From contig NZ_LR701578.1 in assembly GCF_902498805.1 (NCBI RefSeq), positions 62,001-126,000 of the forward strand: a stretch of 64,000 nucleotides of DNA, in the 5' to 3' direction. Below are positions 1 to 8,774 of the stretch, piece after piece. The notes beneath the pieces are model-generated. The model was not told the DNA's origin and made no database searches. It saw only the letters and a program-made list of their open reading frames with translations. The position numbers and the translations under genes are program-made. The stretch comes from Imperialibacter sp. EC-SDR9. Its GTDB lineage: Bacteria; Bacteroidota; Bacteroidia; Cytophagales; Cyclobacteriaceae. The number at the start of each line of letters is the position of its first letter. Within the stretch, counting starts at the first letter, position 1.

Positions 1-243
1 CGACTTTACTTTTGGAGCCAGGTAGCGCAGGTTGCGGTTGTTCCACGCCGGATAAATCGACACAAACGTGGCGGGGTCGGGCGAAATTTCTTTGTGGTAC
101 CAGCCCACGCCGAAACCGTCTCCATTGAGCGGCTCCTCAATTTCTTTGGCGCTAAAGCTCTGTTTGATCATCGAGTTTTTAGGCTCATACAGGAATTTAT
201 CCATCAGGATAGGTCTTCCCAGGTAGGCGAGGAGTCGGCACAT
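1..243 (-). CDS. Class II glutamine amidotransferase (partial, N-terminal part)
   Basis: The reverse strand opens with ATG then Cys at codon 2 (MCRLLAYLGRPI), the arrangement of class II (Ntn-type) glutamine amidotransferases, where Cys2 becomes the N-terminal nucleophile after Met removal. A GDGFGVGWY stretch near residue 40 matches the YafJ/EgtC-like amidotransferase family. Such enzymes release ammonia from glutamine for transfer to an acceptor; the acceptor cannot be told from this part. About 81 codons are visible and the gene runs off the left edge of the window. The family is fairly certain, the substrate unknown. Confidence 0.8.
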   Translation of the reverse strand, partial: MCRLLAYLGRPILMDKFLYEPKNSMIKQSFSAKEIEEPLNGDGFGVGWYHKEISPDPATFVSIYPAWNNRNLRYLAPKVKS

Positions 244-306
244 AAGGGTGTGTGGTTAAATTGAGAAAAGATAGGGGATTTTTGGAACAGACAATTTAAA
301 TCCCGC

Positions 307-801
307 CTATTTAATTACTTCGTTGGCAGCCGATAAAGCAGATTGATAAACTTTTGCTGAAATAAAGAAATTTGCCTCTTCAATCAGTTGATCCAAAAGA
401 GGTTTGACAGCACCGATAAAGCCTTTCTCCTTTGCTAAAATCAAAATGCCAACAAGGCCAATGCACCGAATATTATACGACTCAGCGATAGCCCTTCCTT
501 TTCTTTCGTCAATCAACAGGAGGCTATTAGTATATGTCAAAGACAAGGCAATTGCTTCGGACTCGCCTCTGTCGAGCGTTTCCGTAAGTCGGTCATAAAC
601 GGAAAGATCTTCAAGGCTCTTTGTCTTTATCCAATCGGCATTGACAAAAGCACTCATATCGATTCCGAAATTTGCCAACTGTTCGATTTCAACAAACACT
701 CTTTCGGGTATAAAAACATCCCCAAACAGAGAACGGAGCAAATCTAATTTTTGTATCACTATCAAGTTGGACACAGGGGATGTGTCTGCAACTACTACCA
801 C
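307..801 (-). CDS. DUF3368 family PIN-like protein, probable toxin of a TA pair
   Basis: This 164-residue protein begins MVVVADTSPVSNLI, the opening of DUF3368/PIN-like proteins with the first acidic residue at Asp6. DERKGRAIAE near residue 98 supplies further acidic residues. Related PIN-fold proteins are metal-dependent RNases, VapC-like toxins. The start is GTG at 801, one base after the TGA of the upstream UPF0175 gene, so the two are surely co-transcribed. In this family DUF3368 and UPF0175 genes are regular partners, so I infer a toxin-antitoxin-like role. RNase activity itself is inferred from the fold, not shown. Confidence 0.82.
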   Translation of the reverse strand: MVVVADTSPVSNLIVIQKLDLLRSLFGDVFIPERVFVEIEQLANFGIDMSAFVNADWIKTKSLEDLSVYDRLTETLDRGESEAIALSLTYTNSLLLIDERKGRAIAESYNIRCIGLVGILILAKEKGFIGAVKPLLDQLIEEANFFISAKVYQSALSAANEVIK

Positions 802-802
802 C

Positions 803-1039
803 TCAAAGCCTCTTTATTGTTTGAATATCTTTCTCCAAGTCATCTTCACCGTAGTGAATAGATATTTTCCTTTCAGAAAGAATCTTCTGGAGTTGAAAAG
901 AATGAATCCCAGCAAAGGCTGATGCTTTGCCCAAAGTGAAGACCTCTCTTTGAAACAAGAATATCGCCAGTTCAAGCTTGAACTGCTCTTCAGACATATT
1001 CGCCTGGTTGAGTATTTCGTCTGTGATAAGCAAACTCAT
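803..1039 (-). CDS. UPF0175 family protein, probable antitoxin
   Basis: A 78-residue protein with the UPF0175 pattern: helical, EEQFKLELAIFLFQREVFTL followed by GKASAFAGIHSFQLQKIL, which resembles a helix-turn-helix (residues about 37-60). It precedes the DUF3368 gene by one base. By analogy with VapB-like partners it would bind the toxin and repress its own promoter; the three phased boxes just upstream (1044-1070) fit that idea. ATG start at 1039. The family call is good; the antitoxin role is inferred from pairing. Confidence 0.78.
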   Translation of the reverse strand: MSLLITDEILNQANMSEEQFKLELAIFLFQREVFTLGKASAFAGIHSFQLQKILSERKISIHYGEDDLEKDIQTIKRL

Positions 1040-1043
1040 ACTT

Positions 1044-1070
1044 CAAATTTAATCAAATTGAGCCAAATAT
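1044..1070 (-). promoter_or_regulatory. Three phased CAAATT-like boxes before the UPF0175/DUF3368 pair
   Basis: On the + strand CAAATTT (1044), CAAATTG (1054) and CAAATAT (1064) recur every 10 bases, one helical turn. On the minus strand the first box reads TAAATTTG, which matches the TAnnTTTG promoter element known in Bacteroidota, and it lies 5 bases before the antitoxin ATG. An operator overlapping the promoter would fit autoregulation. A clear -33 element is not visible. AT-rich sequence makes chance a real possibility. Confidence 0.35.
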
Positions 1071-1076
1071 TGTAAT

Positions 1077-4004
1077 TTACACCAAAGCCTCCCAAAGCAC
1101 CTCCACCGGATGCTTCGCCACTCTGTCAGTTCCATCTTTGATCTGGTGACGGCAGCTTGTGCCTGGCGCTACTATGATGGTTTCGTCAGCTTCTTTCCTT
1201 ACTGTTGGGAAGAGCACCAACTCGCCAATTTGCATCGAAACCTCATAGTGTTCTTTCTCATAGCCAAAAGAGCCTGCCATGCCGCAGCAACCACTTGGAA
1301 TGAGCAAAACTTCATAATTCTTAGGAAGACTCAGCATTTTCTTCGAAGGAACTACTGAACTCAATGCTTTCTGATGGCAGTGACCATGTAGCCTGATTCT
1401 TTTCTTCTCTTCCGTAAACTGCTCTGCCTTGATATTGCCCTTTTCCATTTCGGCAGCCAAAAATTCGTCAATCAGGAAAGTGTTTTTCGCAATTTCCCTG
1501 GCCTGCTCCTTTACTTCCCCCCTTGTCAGGTCAATATATTCGTCTCTGAAAGAGAAAATCGTACTCGGTTCAATCCCAAGTAGTGGTTTTTCGTTTGAAA
1601 CTTTACCCGCCAGCAACTCGATGTTTTTTTCTGCCAACTCTTTGGCTTCCTTGATCAACCCTTTCGACAAGTGAGCCCGACCTGATTCTTCGTGGGTAGG
1701 CATTTCGACAACATAGCCCAGCTTGTCCAGTAGCCTTACTGCCGTTGCTCCAATCTCGGCGTCGTTGTAGTCGGTGAACTCGTCGCAAAACATAAGCACG
1801 CTCCCCTTGGCTTCGGATGGGTTTACAGTCGGTTTGAACTCCTTCTCAAACCAGGCACGGAAAGTGGTTGTGCTTAATCTCGGAATGGGCCGATCCTGAG
1901 CAAAACCCAGGAATGCTTTAATAATAGGTGCAGTTACCGGATTGCTGATGCTGAAATTGTACAAGCCAGGGGCAATTGATGCCAGCTTACTGGCTTTGGC
2001 AAAGCCAGCCACCATCCTGCTACGGAAAGGGATACCGTTCGCTTCGTGATAATGCTGTGTGAACTCTGCTTTCAGTTTACCCATGTCCACATTGCTGGGG
2101 CACTCTGATTTGCAGCCTTTGCACGACAGGCACAAATCCATCACTTCTTTGATCTCTTTGTGATCGAATGGGTTTTTCTTTGTGCTGCTGGTCAGCATTT
2201 CCCTGAGCATGTTCGCCCTTGCTCTGGTGGTTTCTTTCTCGTTACGGGTAGCCATAAAGCTCGGGCACATGGTGCCTCCGCTCAAATGGGTTTTTCTACA
2301 GTCGCCTGAGCCGTTGCATTGCTCAGCTGCCCGAACGATGCCAAGGGTATCGGAAAAATCAAAGAGCGTGTCAATTTCTTTGGTCCCCTGCCCGATTGTA
2401 TACCGAAGAGATGTATCCATCGGCGGTGTGCGGACGATCTTGCCGGGGTTCAGGATATTTTCCGGATCAAAGACATCTTTGATCCTCTCCATCAACTCAT
2501 AGTTTTTTTGCCCGACCATCTGAGGGATGAACTCCCCTCGCAACCTGCCGTCGCCATGCTCTCCGCTTAAGCTACCTTTGTATTTTTTTACCAGGGTCGC
2601 TATTTCCTCGGCAATGGTGCGGAACATTTGCTGGCCCTCGGCTGTCTTCAAGTCCAGAATAGGGCGCAGATGCAGTTCGCCAGTGCTGGCATGTGCATAA
2701 TGCACACTGCTCAGCCCATATTTATGCAGAATTTCATTGAACTCCCTAATATATTCCGGCAGCTCGTTCACATCCACAGCGGTGTCCTCAATCACCGGAA
2801 CGGCTTTGGCATCTCCGGGCATGTTGGCCAGCAATCCAAGTCCAGCCTTTCTCAAAGTCCAAATCTTGCCCATGTCGTCACCAAAAAGGATCGGGAAATG
2901 GTAACCCAGCCCAATCGACTCCATTTCAGCAATCATTGCCGCAACATCTTTATCTCTCTCTTCGGCTGTCTCTCTTCCGATTTCAACCACCAAAATGGCT
3001 CCCGGGTCACCCTGGATGAAAAACCTGTTTTTGTTTTGTTCAATATTGCTCTTGGTGCAATCGAGGATGATTTTGTCGATCAGCTCGCAGGCACTTGGGC
3101 TGTATTTCAGAGCAACGAGGTTACCCCGCAAGCTTTCTTCGATGGTATTATAGTGAATGCACACCAGTGCCCTATCCTTTGGAGGAAGTGGTACAAGATT
3201 AAGCTTCAATTCGGTAATAAAAGCAAGCGTGCCTTCGGAGCCGGCTAGCAAAGAGCAAAGGTTGAAATCGGGGCCCTTTTCGCTGAAAGGTTTTTCCCTC
3301 AGGAGCATGTCCATGGCATACCCGGTGTTGCGCCTGGGGATGCTTACTTTCGGAAATTCTTTTTCAATTTCTGCCTGATTTTCCGGGTTATTTAAAATGC
3401 CGAATAACTCTCCGTAGATTTTATTTTCAAGGGTAGAGTTGCTCTCCACCTTCTTCATGAACTCATCCTGGTCCAGTGAATGAAAAATTGCATCGGAGCC
3501 GTCGCTTAGAATTACTTTTGCTTCGAGCAGGTGCTCACGAGTGCTGCCATACACCACAGAATTTGAGCCACAGGAGTTGTTGCCCACCATGCCGCCCACC
3601 ATGGCCCTGTTGGCTGTGGACGTCTCAGGGGCGAACATCAGACCAAATGGTGCCAGGTGTTTGTTCAAATCATCACGCACAACGCCCGGATGCAGCCGCA
3701 CCCACTTTTCTTCCTTGTTTACCTCAAGAATCCGGGTAAAATATTTGGACACGTCTACCACGATACCACTGCCTACTACCTGACCTGCCAGTGAGGTCCC
3801 CGCAGTGCGTGGAATCAGTGAGGTTTTCTGCTGACGAGCAAATTCAATAAGTTTCTTGATGTCGGAAATGCTCTTTGGCATAGCCACAGCGAGCGGCATT
3901 TCCTTGTAGGCGGAGGCATCTGTAGCATACAACCTCCGCAGCACATCGTCAATAAAGAACTCTCCTTCCAGGGTTGAGCCGAAGGATTTTAAGGTGTTTT
4001 GCAT
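1077..4004 (-). CDS. FAD-linked oxidase / Fe-S oxidoreductase fusion (D-lactate dehydrogenase-like)
   Basis: This 975-residue cytoplasmic or membrane-peripheral flavoprotein has an N-terminal PCMH-type FAD domain (about 35-260, with RTAGTSLAGQ and GMVGNNSCGSNS), a FAD-oxidase C-terminal region (to about 540), Cys-rich ferredoxin motifs (C563, C569, C580; then CLSCKGCKSECP at C625-C635) and a C-terminal CCG domain (GHCHQK, SGCCGMAGSFG). The order matches the YdiJ/Dld-like fusions that oxidise D-2-hydroxyacids such as D-lactate and pass electrons to quinone or another carrier. The exact substrate is uncertain. It stands alone in its orientation: about 70 bases from the lipoprotein gene behind it and 38 bases from the antitoxin gene ahead. 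Confidence 0.88.
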   Translation of the reverse strand: MQNTLKSFGSTLEGEFFIDDVLRRLYATDASAYKEMPLAVAMPKSISDIKKLIEFARQQKTSLIPRTAGTSLAGQVVGSGIVVDVSKYFTRILEVNKEEKWVRLHPGVVRDDLNKHLAPFGLMFAPETSTANRAMVGGMVGNNSCGSNSVVYGSTREHLLEAKVILSDGSDAIFHSLDQDEFMKKVESNSTLENKIYGELFGILNNPENQAEIEKEFPKVSIPRRNTGYAMDMLLREKPFSEKGPDFNLCSLLAGSEGTLAFITELKLNLVPLPPKDRALVCIHYNTIEESLRGNLVALKYSPSACELIDKIILDCTKSNIEQNKNRFFIQGDPGAILVVEIGRETAEERDKDVAAMIAEMESIGLGYHFPILFGDDMGKIWTLRKAGLGLLANMPGDAKAVPVIEDTAVDVNELPEYIREFNEILHKYGLSSVHYAHASTGELHLRPILDLKTAEGQQMFRTIAEEIATLVKKYKGSLSGEHGDGRLRGEFIPQMVGQKNYELMERIKDVFDPENILNPGKIVRTPPMDTSLRYTIGQGTKEIDTLFDFSDTLGIVRAAEQCNGSGDCRKTHLSGGTMCPSFMATRNEKETTRARANMLREMLTSSTKKNPFDHKEIKEVMDLCLSCKGCKSECPSNVDMGKLKAEFTQHYHEANGIPFRSRMVAGFAKASKLASIAPGLYNFSISNPVTAPIIKAFLGFAQDRPIPRLSTTTFRAWFEKEFKPTVNPSEAKGSVLMFCDEFTDYNDAEIGATAVRLLDKLGYVVEMPTHEESGRAHLSKGLIKEAKELAEKNIELLAGKVSNEKPLLGIEPSTIFSFRDEYIDLTRGEVKEQAREIAKNTFLIDEFLAAEMEKGNIKAEQFTEEKKRIRLHGHCHQKALSSVVPSKKMLSLPKNYEVLLIPSGCCGMAGSFGYEKEHYEVSMQIGELVLFPTVRKEADETIIVAPGTSCRHQIKDGTDRVAKHPVEVLWEALV

Positions 4005-4083
4005 AAGTCACAAAGAAGAATTCAAATTTATGACTTGAATCAAACAAATGAACAATAAGGGGGATATTCTTTGCCTCAAAGGG

Positions 4084-4506
4084 CTAAATCTTCGTGAGCA
4101 CAAAGTCTTTCTTTTCACCCTGCTCGAAGCTTTTTAGTGTCATGCTGTCATCGGTTTTTTCATATACCTGCCAGGTACCATTGATTACTTTGGATGGTTC
4201 CTTTGGATTGGTAAGATCGACGGTCAAAACCTTTGTGGCCTCATCTACCTCATAAGAGCCATAGGAATCGTTCTGCCCATTCTTATTGACAAGAAAATCA
4301 CCATTCGAAAATATTTCAAATGTGAATTCCGAGAGTGTTGCTGTTTCGTCAGTTCCAGCCAGCTTATAAGTTGTAATCGACCATTCTCCTTCAAAGTCTG
4401 CCGCTGTGATAGCCACCGGCTTGGGGTCTTCATCTTTGCTGCATCCGAGCATGGCCACTGCCACAAATAGTAAGGCCCATTGCCTCCACACACCTTTCAT
4501 CGTCAT
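4084..4506 (-). CDS. Small lipocalin-like lipoprotein
   Basis: A 140-residue protein with a lipoprotein signal (basic start, hydrophobic core, lipobox AMLGC at about residue 22), then a linker KDEDPKP and a beta-rich domain: FEGEWSITTYKL, FTFEIFSNGDFLV, GSYEVDEATKVLTVDL, MTLKSFEQGEKKDF. This is the pattern of lipocalin-like (DUF4923/DUF5004-type) Bacteroidota lipoproteins of unknown function. The second ATG at 4500 is an equally good start. It is transcribed away from the YceI operon; the 126-base gap should hold divergent promoters. Confidence 0.68.
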   Translation of the reverse strand: MTMKGVWRQWALLFVAVAMLGCSKDEDPKPVAITAADFEGEWSITTYKLAGTDETATLSEFTFEIFSNGDFLVNKNGQNDSYGSYEVDEATKVLTVDLTNPKEPSKVINGTWQVYEKTDDSMTLKSFEQGEKKDFVLTKI

Positions 4507-4632
4507 CCGTTTCTTTTTTATTGCATGAATTTAAACAATTAATCAGGCCTTTACACTGATTCGTCAAATGATTCTTCTGGTTCTCGTCATTTTACATTTA
4601 ATTTATTATTCGAAAGGAATTACTTAAACGAA

Positions 4633-5235
4633 ATGAAAAGAACACACCCGATTCTACTGGCGGTTGCCTTTTTGGCAATTTTCAACCAGAGCTATGGTCA
4701 AAACTCAGATTTGAAAGTCAGCAAATCTTCCGAAATGTCAATTTCTGGCACCTCCACGCTTCATAGCTGGACCTGCAATGTCACTGACGTAAGCGGTACT
4801 GTTAAGGTAGATGAGAAAATTCTCAAAAAAGGCGAATTCAAGAAAGGCGATAAAATAGCGGCGGTGTCTATTACTGTGCCCGTGCTTAGTATCAAAAGCG
4901 AACGTGGTGAAACCATGGAGCAGAAAATGTACAATGCGCTCAAGTATGAAGAAAATCCGAACATTACTTTTTCACTGACCGACAATCGGATCACCTCGCC
5001 GGGTAAAGAAACCTTTGCTGTAGAAGCAAAAGGCAACCTTACCATCGCTGGCAAAACAAATGCGATCACTCTCCCTGTAGCAGGAAAGCGTGATGCCAGT
5101 GGAAAGTATTCGTTCGAAGGTTCTTACAAACTAAATATGAAAGACTACGACATGGAGCCCCCAACTGCCATGTTTGGACAGATAGTAACCGGAGAAGAAG
5201 TGGAAATATCATTTAAACTAATTGTAGAGAACTGA
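4633..5235 (+). CDS. YceI family periplasmic lipid-binding-like protein
   Basis: A 200-residue exported protein: signal peptide 1-23 ending SYGQ, then the YceI beta-barrel with MSISGTSTLHSWTCNVTDV, a run of strands (GDKIAAVSITVPVLSIKSE, MYNALKYEENPNITF) and the closing TGEEVEISFKLIVE. YceI proteins form a lipocalin-like barrel that binds long isoprenoid or amide lipids. Its function here is not known. It is the first gene of an operon; the FGE-like gene follows after 7 bases and a Gfo/Idh/MocA gene after that. Confidence 0.87.
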   Translation: MKRTHPILLAVAFLAIFNQSYGQNSDLKVSKSSEMSISGTSTLHSWTCNVTDVSGTVKVDEKILKKGEFKKGDKIAAVSITVPVLSIKSERGETMEQKMYNALKYEENPNITFSLTDNRITSPGKETFAVEAKGNLTIAGKTNAITLPVAGKRDASGKYSFEGSYKLNMKDYDMEPPTAMFGQIVTGEEVEISFKLIVEN

Positions 5236-5242
5236 TAAGATT

Positions 5243-6220
5243 ATGTTGTTGAAAAGATTGCTAACTATTGGTTGCGTTTCGGTGGCGGGTTTCACTTACG
5301 CTCAGGAGGGCTTGGAGCCCATTACCAAGACGATAGAAGGAAGTGAAGTATCGTTTAAAATGGTTCCCATTCCTGCTGGTACTTTTACAGTGGGTAGCCC
5401 CGAAGGCGCAAAAAACAGAGAGGAAGACGAAGGCCCTGTTCATCAGGTGGCCCTTGAGGCATTCTATATGTCTGAAACCGAAGTGACATGGGAACTGTAC
5501 GAACTATTCACTGACAAAGACAAAAGAGCTACCCTTGTGTATGTGGATGAGGCAAGCCAGAAGAAGGCCGATGCCATGGTAAAGCCCAGCACTCCTTATC
5601 TGGACCCCAGCTACGGCATGGGCAAGTATGGATTTCCGGCTACCAGCATGACACAGTATGCAGCCGTTACTTTTTGTAAATGGCTGAGCGAGACCACTGG
5701 TGAGTTCTACCGTCTGCCAACGGAAGCCGAATGGGAATATGCATGCCGTGCTGGTTCAACCACAGCTTATTCATTTGGCGACAATGCGGACTCACTGAAA
5801 AGTTATGCCTGGTTTTACGACAACAGCAACGACAAATACCACGAGGTAAAAGGTAAGAAGCCGAATGCCTGGGGGCTTTACGACATGCATGGCAACGTGA
5901 TGGAATGGACGCTCGACCAATACCAGGCAGACTACTATGCAACTGTTGCCGATGGTCAGACAAATCCGTGGAGAAAGCCTACTAACCTTCATCCGAGATC
6001 GGCCCGTGGAGGCTCATGGGACGACGACCCCGAAGACCTAAGGTCGGCCAACAGAACCAGCTCTACCCCCAACTGGCAAAAGAGAGACCCCCAGATTCCA
6101 AAAAGCTTCTGGTGGGCATCGGATGCGCCGTTTGTGGGCATCAGACTGGTAAAGCCAGCCAAGCAACCAACAAAAGCAGAGCAAGCGGCCTTCTGGGCTT
6201 CCGTTCTTGACGAAGGTTAA
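5243..6220 (+). CDS. Exported SUMF1/FGE-fold protein lacking the catalytic cysteines
   Basis: A 325-residue protein with signal peptide (cut after about residue 20) and a full formylglycine-generating-enzyme-sulfatase fold: FKMVPIPAGTFTVGSPEG, EVTWELYELF, FYRLPTEAEWEYACRAGS, GLYDMHGNVMEWTLDQY, RSARGGSWDDDPEDLRSANR and GIRLVKP. In true formylglycine-generating enzymes two Cys lie near the RGGS region; here that segment has none, so sulfatase activation is unlikely. Homologous folds without the Cys pair serve as binding or other oxidative modules. It is co-directional with YceI (7-base gap) and the Gfo/Idh/MocA gene (48 bases). Confidence 0.85.
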   Translation: MLLKRLLTIGCVSVAGFTYAQEGLEPITKTIEGSEVSFKMVPIPAGTFTVGSPEGAKNREEDEGPVHQVALEAFYMSETEVTWELYELFTDKDKRATLVYVDEASQKKADAMVKPSTPYLDPSYGMGKYGFPATSMTQYAAVTFCKWLSETTGEFYRLPTEAEWEYACRAGSTTAYSFGDNADSLKSYAWFYDNSNDKYHEVKGKKPNAWGLYDMHGNVMEWTLDQYQADYYATVADGQTNPWRKPTNLHPRSARGGSWDDDPEDLRSANRTSSTPNWQKRDPQIPKSFWWASDAPFVGIRLVKPAKQPTKAEQAAFWASVLDEG

Positions 6221-6268
6221 CTATATTGATTTTCTGAAACTACCAATACATACTTAACACATACCGTT

Positions 6269-7612
6269 ATGACTCATATTGATTCAAAAAATACCTCCGG
6301 GCTCAATCGCAGAGATTTCGTAAAGGGTTCTGCCATGGCCGCCGGTGGCATTATGCTCAGCGGACTGGCATGGGATGCCAATGCCATGACCCTGCAAAAA
6401 CCAAAGGAGCTTAAGCTTGCCCTCGTAGGCTGTGGCGGCCGTGGTTCCGGTGCCGTAGTGCAAGCACTTATTGCCGACCCCAATGTGAAGCTGGTGGCTA
6501 TGGCCGACGCTTTCAGAGACAGGCTGGACGCTTGCTACAGCAACATCACCAAAGACGATGTAGACGGCAAAGGCAGTTTGAAAGCAAAAATCGACGTGCC
6601 GGAAAAGAATAAATTTGTTGGATTTGAAGGCTATAAGAGCGCTATTGATCTGGCTGACGTTGTCATTCTGGCTACGCCTCCGGGATTCCGCCCCTACCAC
6701 CTGGAGTATGCCATCAAGCAGAGTAAGCACATCTTCTGCGAGAAACCTCTGGCTACAGATGCGGTAGGTATCCGTAAAGTTTTAGGCCTTCTGGAAGAAT
6801 CGAAGCAAAAGAACCTCAATATAGTCGTTGGTCTTCAGCGTCATTACGAGTCTTCTTATCGTGAGATCATGAAGAGGGTTCATGGTGGCGAAATAGGCGA
6901 CGTTACGTCAGGCCAGGTTTACTGGAACAGCGCTGGTGTATGGGTGAGAGAAAGACAACCTGACATGACGGAGATGCAGTACCAAATGAGAAACTGGTAT
7001 TATTTCAACTGGCTGTGCGGTGACCACATCGTGGAGCAGCACATCCACAACATAGACGTGATGAACTGGGCCAAGCAAGGCTACCCGGTGAAGGCGCAGG
7101 GCATGGGTGGACGTCAGGTGAGAACCGGCAAGGAGTTCGGTGAAATTTTCGATCACCACTATGTGGAATACACCTATGAAGATGGCGCTATCATGAACAG
7201 CCAGTGTCGGCACATCAAAGGCTGCATGGACAAAGTAACCGAAGAAATTGTAGGCACCAAGGGTCGTGCCGACGGCAGTGGCAACATTGTTGACCTCAAA
7301 GGAAATATTATTTACAAGCACAGGGGCAAAGACGATCCGAACCCATACGAGCAGGAGCACGTCGAGCTATTTGCCTCCATCCGAAAAGGTGGAGTCATCA
7401 ACGACCTTGAAAATGGAGCCAAGGCAACCATGACTGCCATCATGGGGCGTATGGCCACCTATTCTGGAAGAGAACTTACCTGGGAAGAAGCAATCAATTC
7501 TGAAGTGAACTTATTCCCCGACAGGCTTGCATGGGATGCTAACCCTAAGTCAATGCCTGACAAAAATGGTTTTTATACCATTGCGGTACCGGGTGTAACT
7601 CAGGTTATCTGA
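6269..7612 (+). CDS. Tat-exported Gfo/Idh/MocA family oxidoreductase
   Basis: This 447-residue protein starts with a twin-arginine signal (NRRDFVKGSAMAAGG, then GLAWDANA), so it is probably exported folded with its cofactor. A Rossmann motif follows (KLALVGCGGRGSGAVV, about 50-65), and EKPLATDAVGIRKVL carries the Gfo/Idh/MocA EKP motif whose Lys is catalytic in the family. The family oxidises or reduces sugars and inositols with NAD(P); some Tat-exported bacterial members act as glycosidases by a redox mechanism, which is possible here. Last gene of the YceI operon; a rho-independent terminator follows directly. Confidence 0.87.
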   Translation: MTHIDSKNTSGLNRRDFVKGSAMAAGGIMLSGLAWDANAMTLQKPKELKLALVGCGGRGSGAVVQALIADPNVKLVAMADAFRDRLDACYSNITKDDVDGKGSLKAKIDVPEKNKFVGFEGYKSAIDLADVVILATPPGFRPYHLEYAIKQSKHIFCEKPLATDAVGIRKVLGLLEESKQKNLNIVVGLQRHYESSYREIMKRVHGGEIGDVTSGQVYWNSAGVWVRERQPDMTEMQYQMRNWYYFNWLCGDHIVEQHIHNIDVMNWAKQGYPVKAQGMGGRQVRTGKEFGEIFDHHYVEYTYEDGAIMNSQCRHIKGCMDKVTEEIVGTKGRADGSGNIVDLKGNIIYKHRGKDDPNPYEQEHVELFASIRKGGVINDLENGAKATMTAIMGRMATYSGRELTWEEAINSEVNLFPDRLAWDANPKSMPDKNGFYTIAVPGVTQVI

Positions 7613-7636
7613 CATAAAATCGAGTAACTAACATAG

Positions 7637-7668
7637 ACCCTGGCGGCTTCAAACCCGTCAGGGTTTTT
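7637..7668 (+). terminator. Rho-independent terminator of the YceI/FGE-like/Gfo-Idh operon
   Basis: ACCCTGGCGG pairs with CCCGTCAGGGT (one G-T pair) around a short loop and is followed by six T. It lies 24 bases after the Gfo/Idh stop and just before the convergent ApbE stop. The T-run points to the + direction. Confidence 0.85.
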
Positions 7669-7671
7669 TGT

Positions 7672-8688
7672 TTAATTGACAAATGACTGGCCAAAGGTGA
7701 GTTGCTCCATTACCTCACCATTTTTTTTCCACACCATGGCTGATACGTCGCTGTTTCTTTCCAGAAACCTTCTTATCTCTTCCATTTCCATTACACAAAA
7801 GGCGGTAGCATACGCATCAGCCTGAGCACCTGACGGTGCTGTAACAATAACAAAAGCGCCGTTGGTCAACGCCTCCCCGGTTTCTGGATCAATGATGTGC
7901 GAGTATTTTCTACCTCCGAACTCAAGGTATTGATAGATGTCGCCTGATGAGGCAATGAAACAGTTGGTGCATTTGATCAGCTCATTAATGCCAGGGCCGC
8001 CGCTATTTTTGTCCTCCAAAAGAAAGTCCCACGAAGGCTTGCTGGCTGGAGCATCCGCCGCTGCGATTGAGCTGCCGGCTGACACGAACGACCGTGCAAA
8101 ACCCTCGGCCTTTAGCACCTTCAGTGCCTCGTCAACAGCATAGCCTTTCCCGATTCCTCCGAAGTCGAGTTTCATCCCCTTTTTTACGTATTTTATTTTG
8201 AATGGCAGCCTGCTTGTGTCAAACACAATAGCATCAAAGCCATTGACGGCCAAAGCCTCCGCAATCTGCTGTTGTCCGGGGAGCTCATTTTTTCGTTTTG
8301 CCCTTCTCCACAACTGTACCAGCGCACCAATGGTAGGATCAAATGCACCAAAAGTCTGTTCAGACATGGCCTGCGACATTTTGAGGACCTTCCCTAAGTC
8401 CTCACTCACTTCTACCCAGTTGGCAGGGGATGTAGCATTGAGCTGCCAGGTTTCGCTTTGTTCTGAGTAGTCGCTCAGCGCCAGGTTAATTTCATCGATT
8501 CGGGCAAATGCCTTGTATGCCCCCTTTCGAGCCATAAGGCTGTCAGAGCCATCAATAGTAATATTAAAGATCGCACCCATTTTCGGCTCAGCGAAACTGA
8601 ACTGCTGGCCCCGGGACTGCAAAACAGATAGTAGCAGTAAGAAAAGTAAAACCGTTGGCTTCAAAACAAGTGACTTTATATAATACAA
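7672..8688 (-). CDS. apbE: FAD:protein FMN transferase
   Basis: A 338-residue ApbE-family enzyme that attaches FMN from FAD to Thr in target proteins (for example subunits of Rnf/Nqr complexes) using Mg2+. Motifs: KMGAIFNIT near the start, GAFDPTIGALVQLWR, KLDFGGIGKGYAVDEAL, SHIIDPETGEAL and ADAYATAFCVM. The N-terminus is a signal peptide (KPTVLLFLLLLSVLQSRGQ), so it acts in the periplasm. The only start that includes the signal is TTG at 8688. No flavinylation target is visible next to it; it lies between two exported-redox operons. Confidence 0.9.
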   Translation of the reverse strand: MYYIKSLVLKPTVLLFLLLLSVLQSRGQQFSFAEPKMGAIFNITIDGSDSLMARKGAYKAFARIDEINLALSDYSEQSETWQLNATSPANWVEVSEDLGKVLKMSQAMSEQTFGAFDPTIGALVQLWRRAKRKNELPGQQQIAEALAVNGFDAIVFDTSRLPFKIKYVKKGMKLDFGGIGKGYAVDEALKVLKAEGFARSFVSAGSSIAAADAPASKPSWDFLLEDKNSGGPGINELIKCTNCFIASSGDIYQYLEFGGRKYSHIIDPETGEALTNGAFVIVTAPSGAQADAYATAFCVMEMEEIRRFLERNSDVSAMVWKKNGEVMEQLTFGQSFVN

Positions 8689-8774
8689 CGCTCAATCATC
8701 AAACTAAGCGTGGAATAAACGCAGGTTTTATCTATTTTGAAAGTTGATTTACAGAAACACCTACTTAACTCGTT

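Noticed and set aside
2628-3248. 206-codon open frame on the + strand
   Set aside because: It lies antisense inside the FAD/Fe-S oxidoreductase gene, whose motifs are unambiguous.
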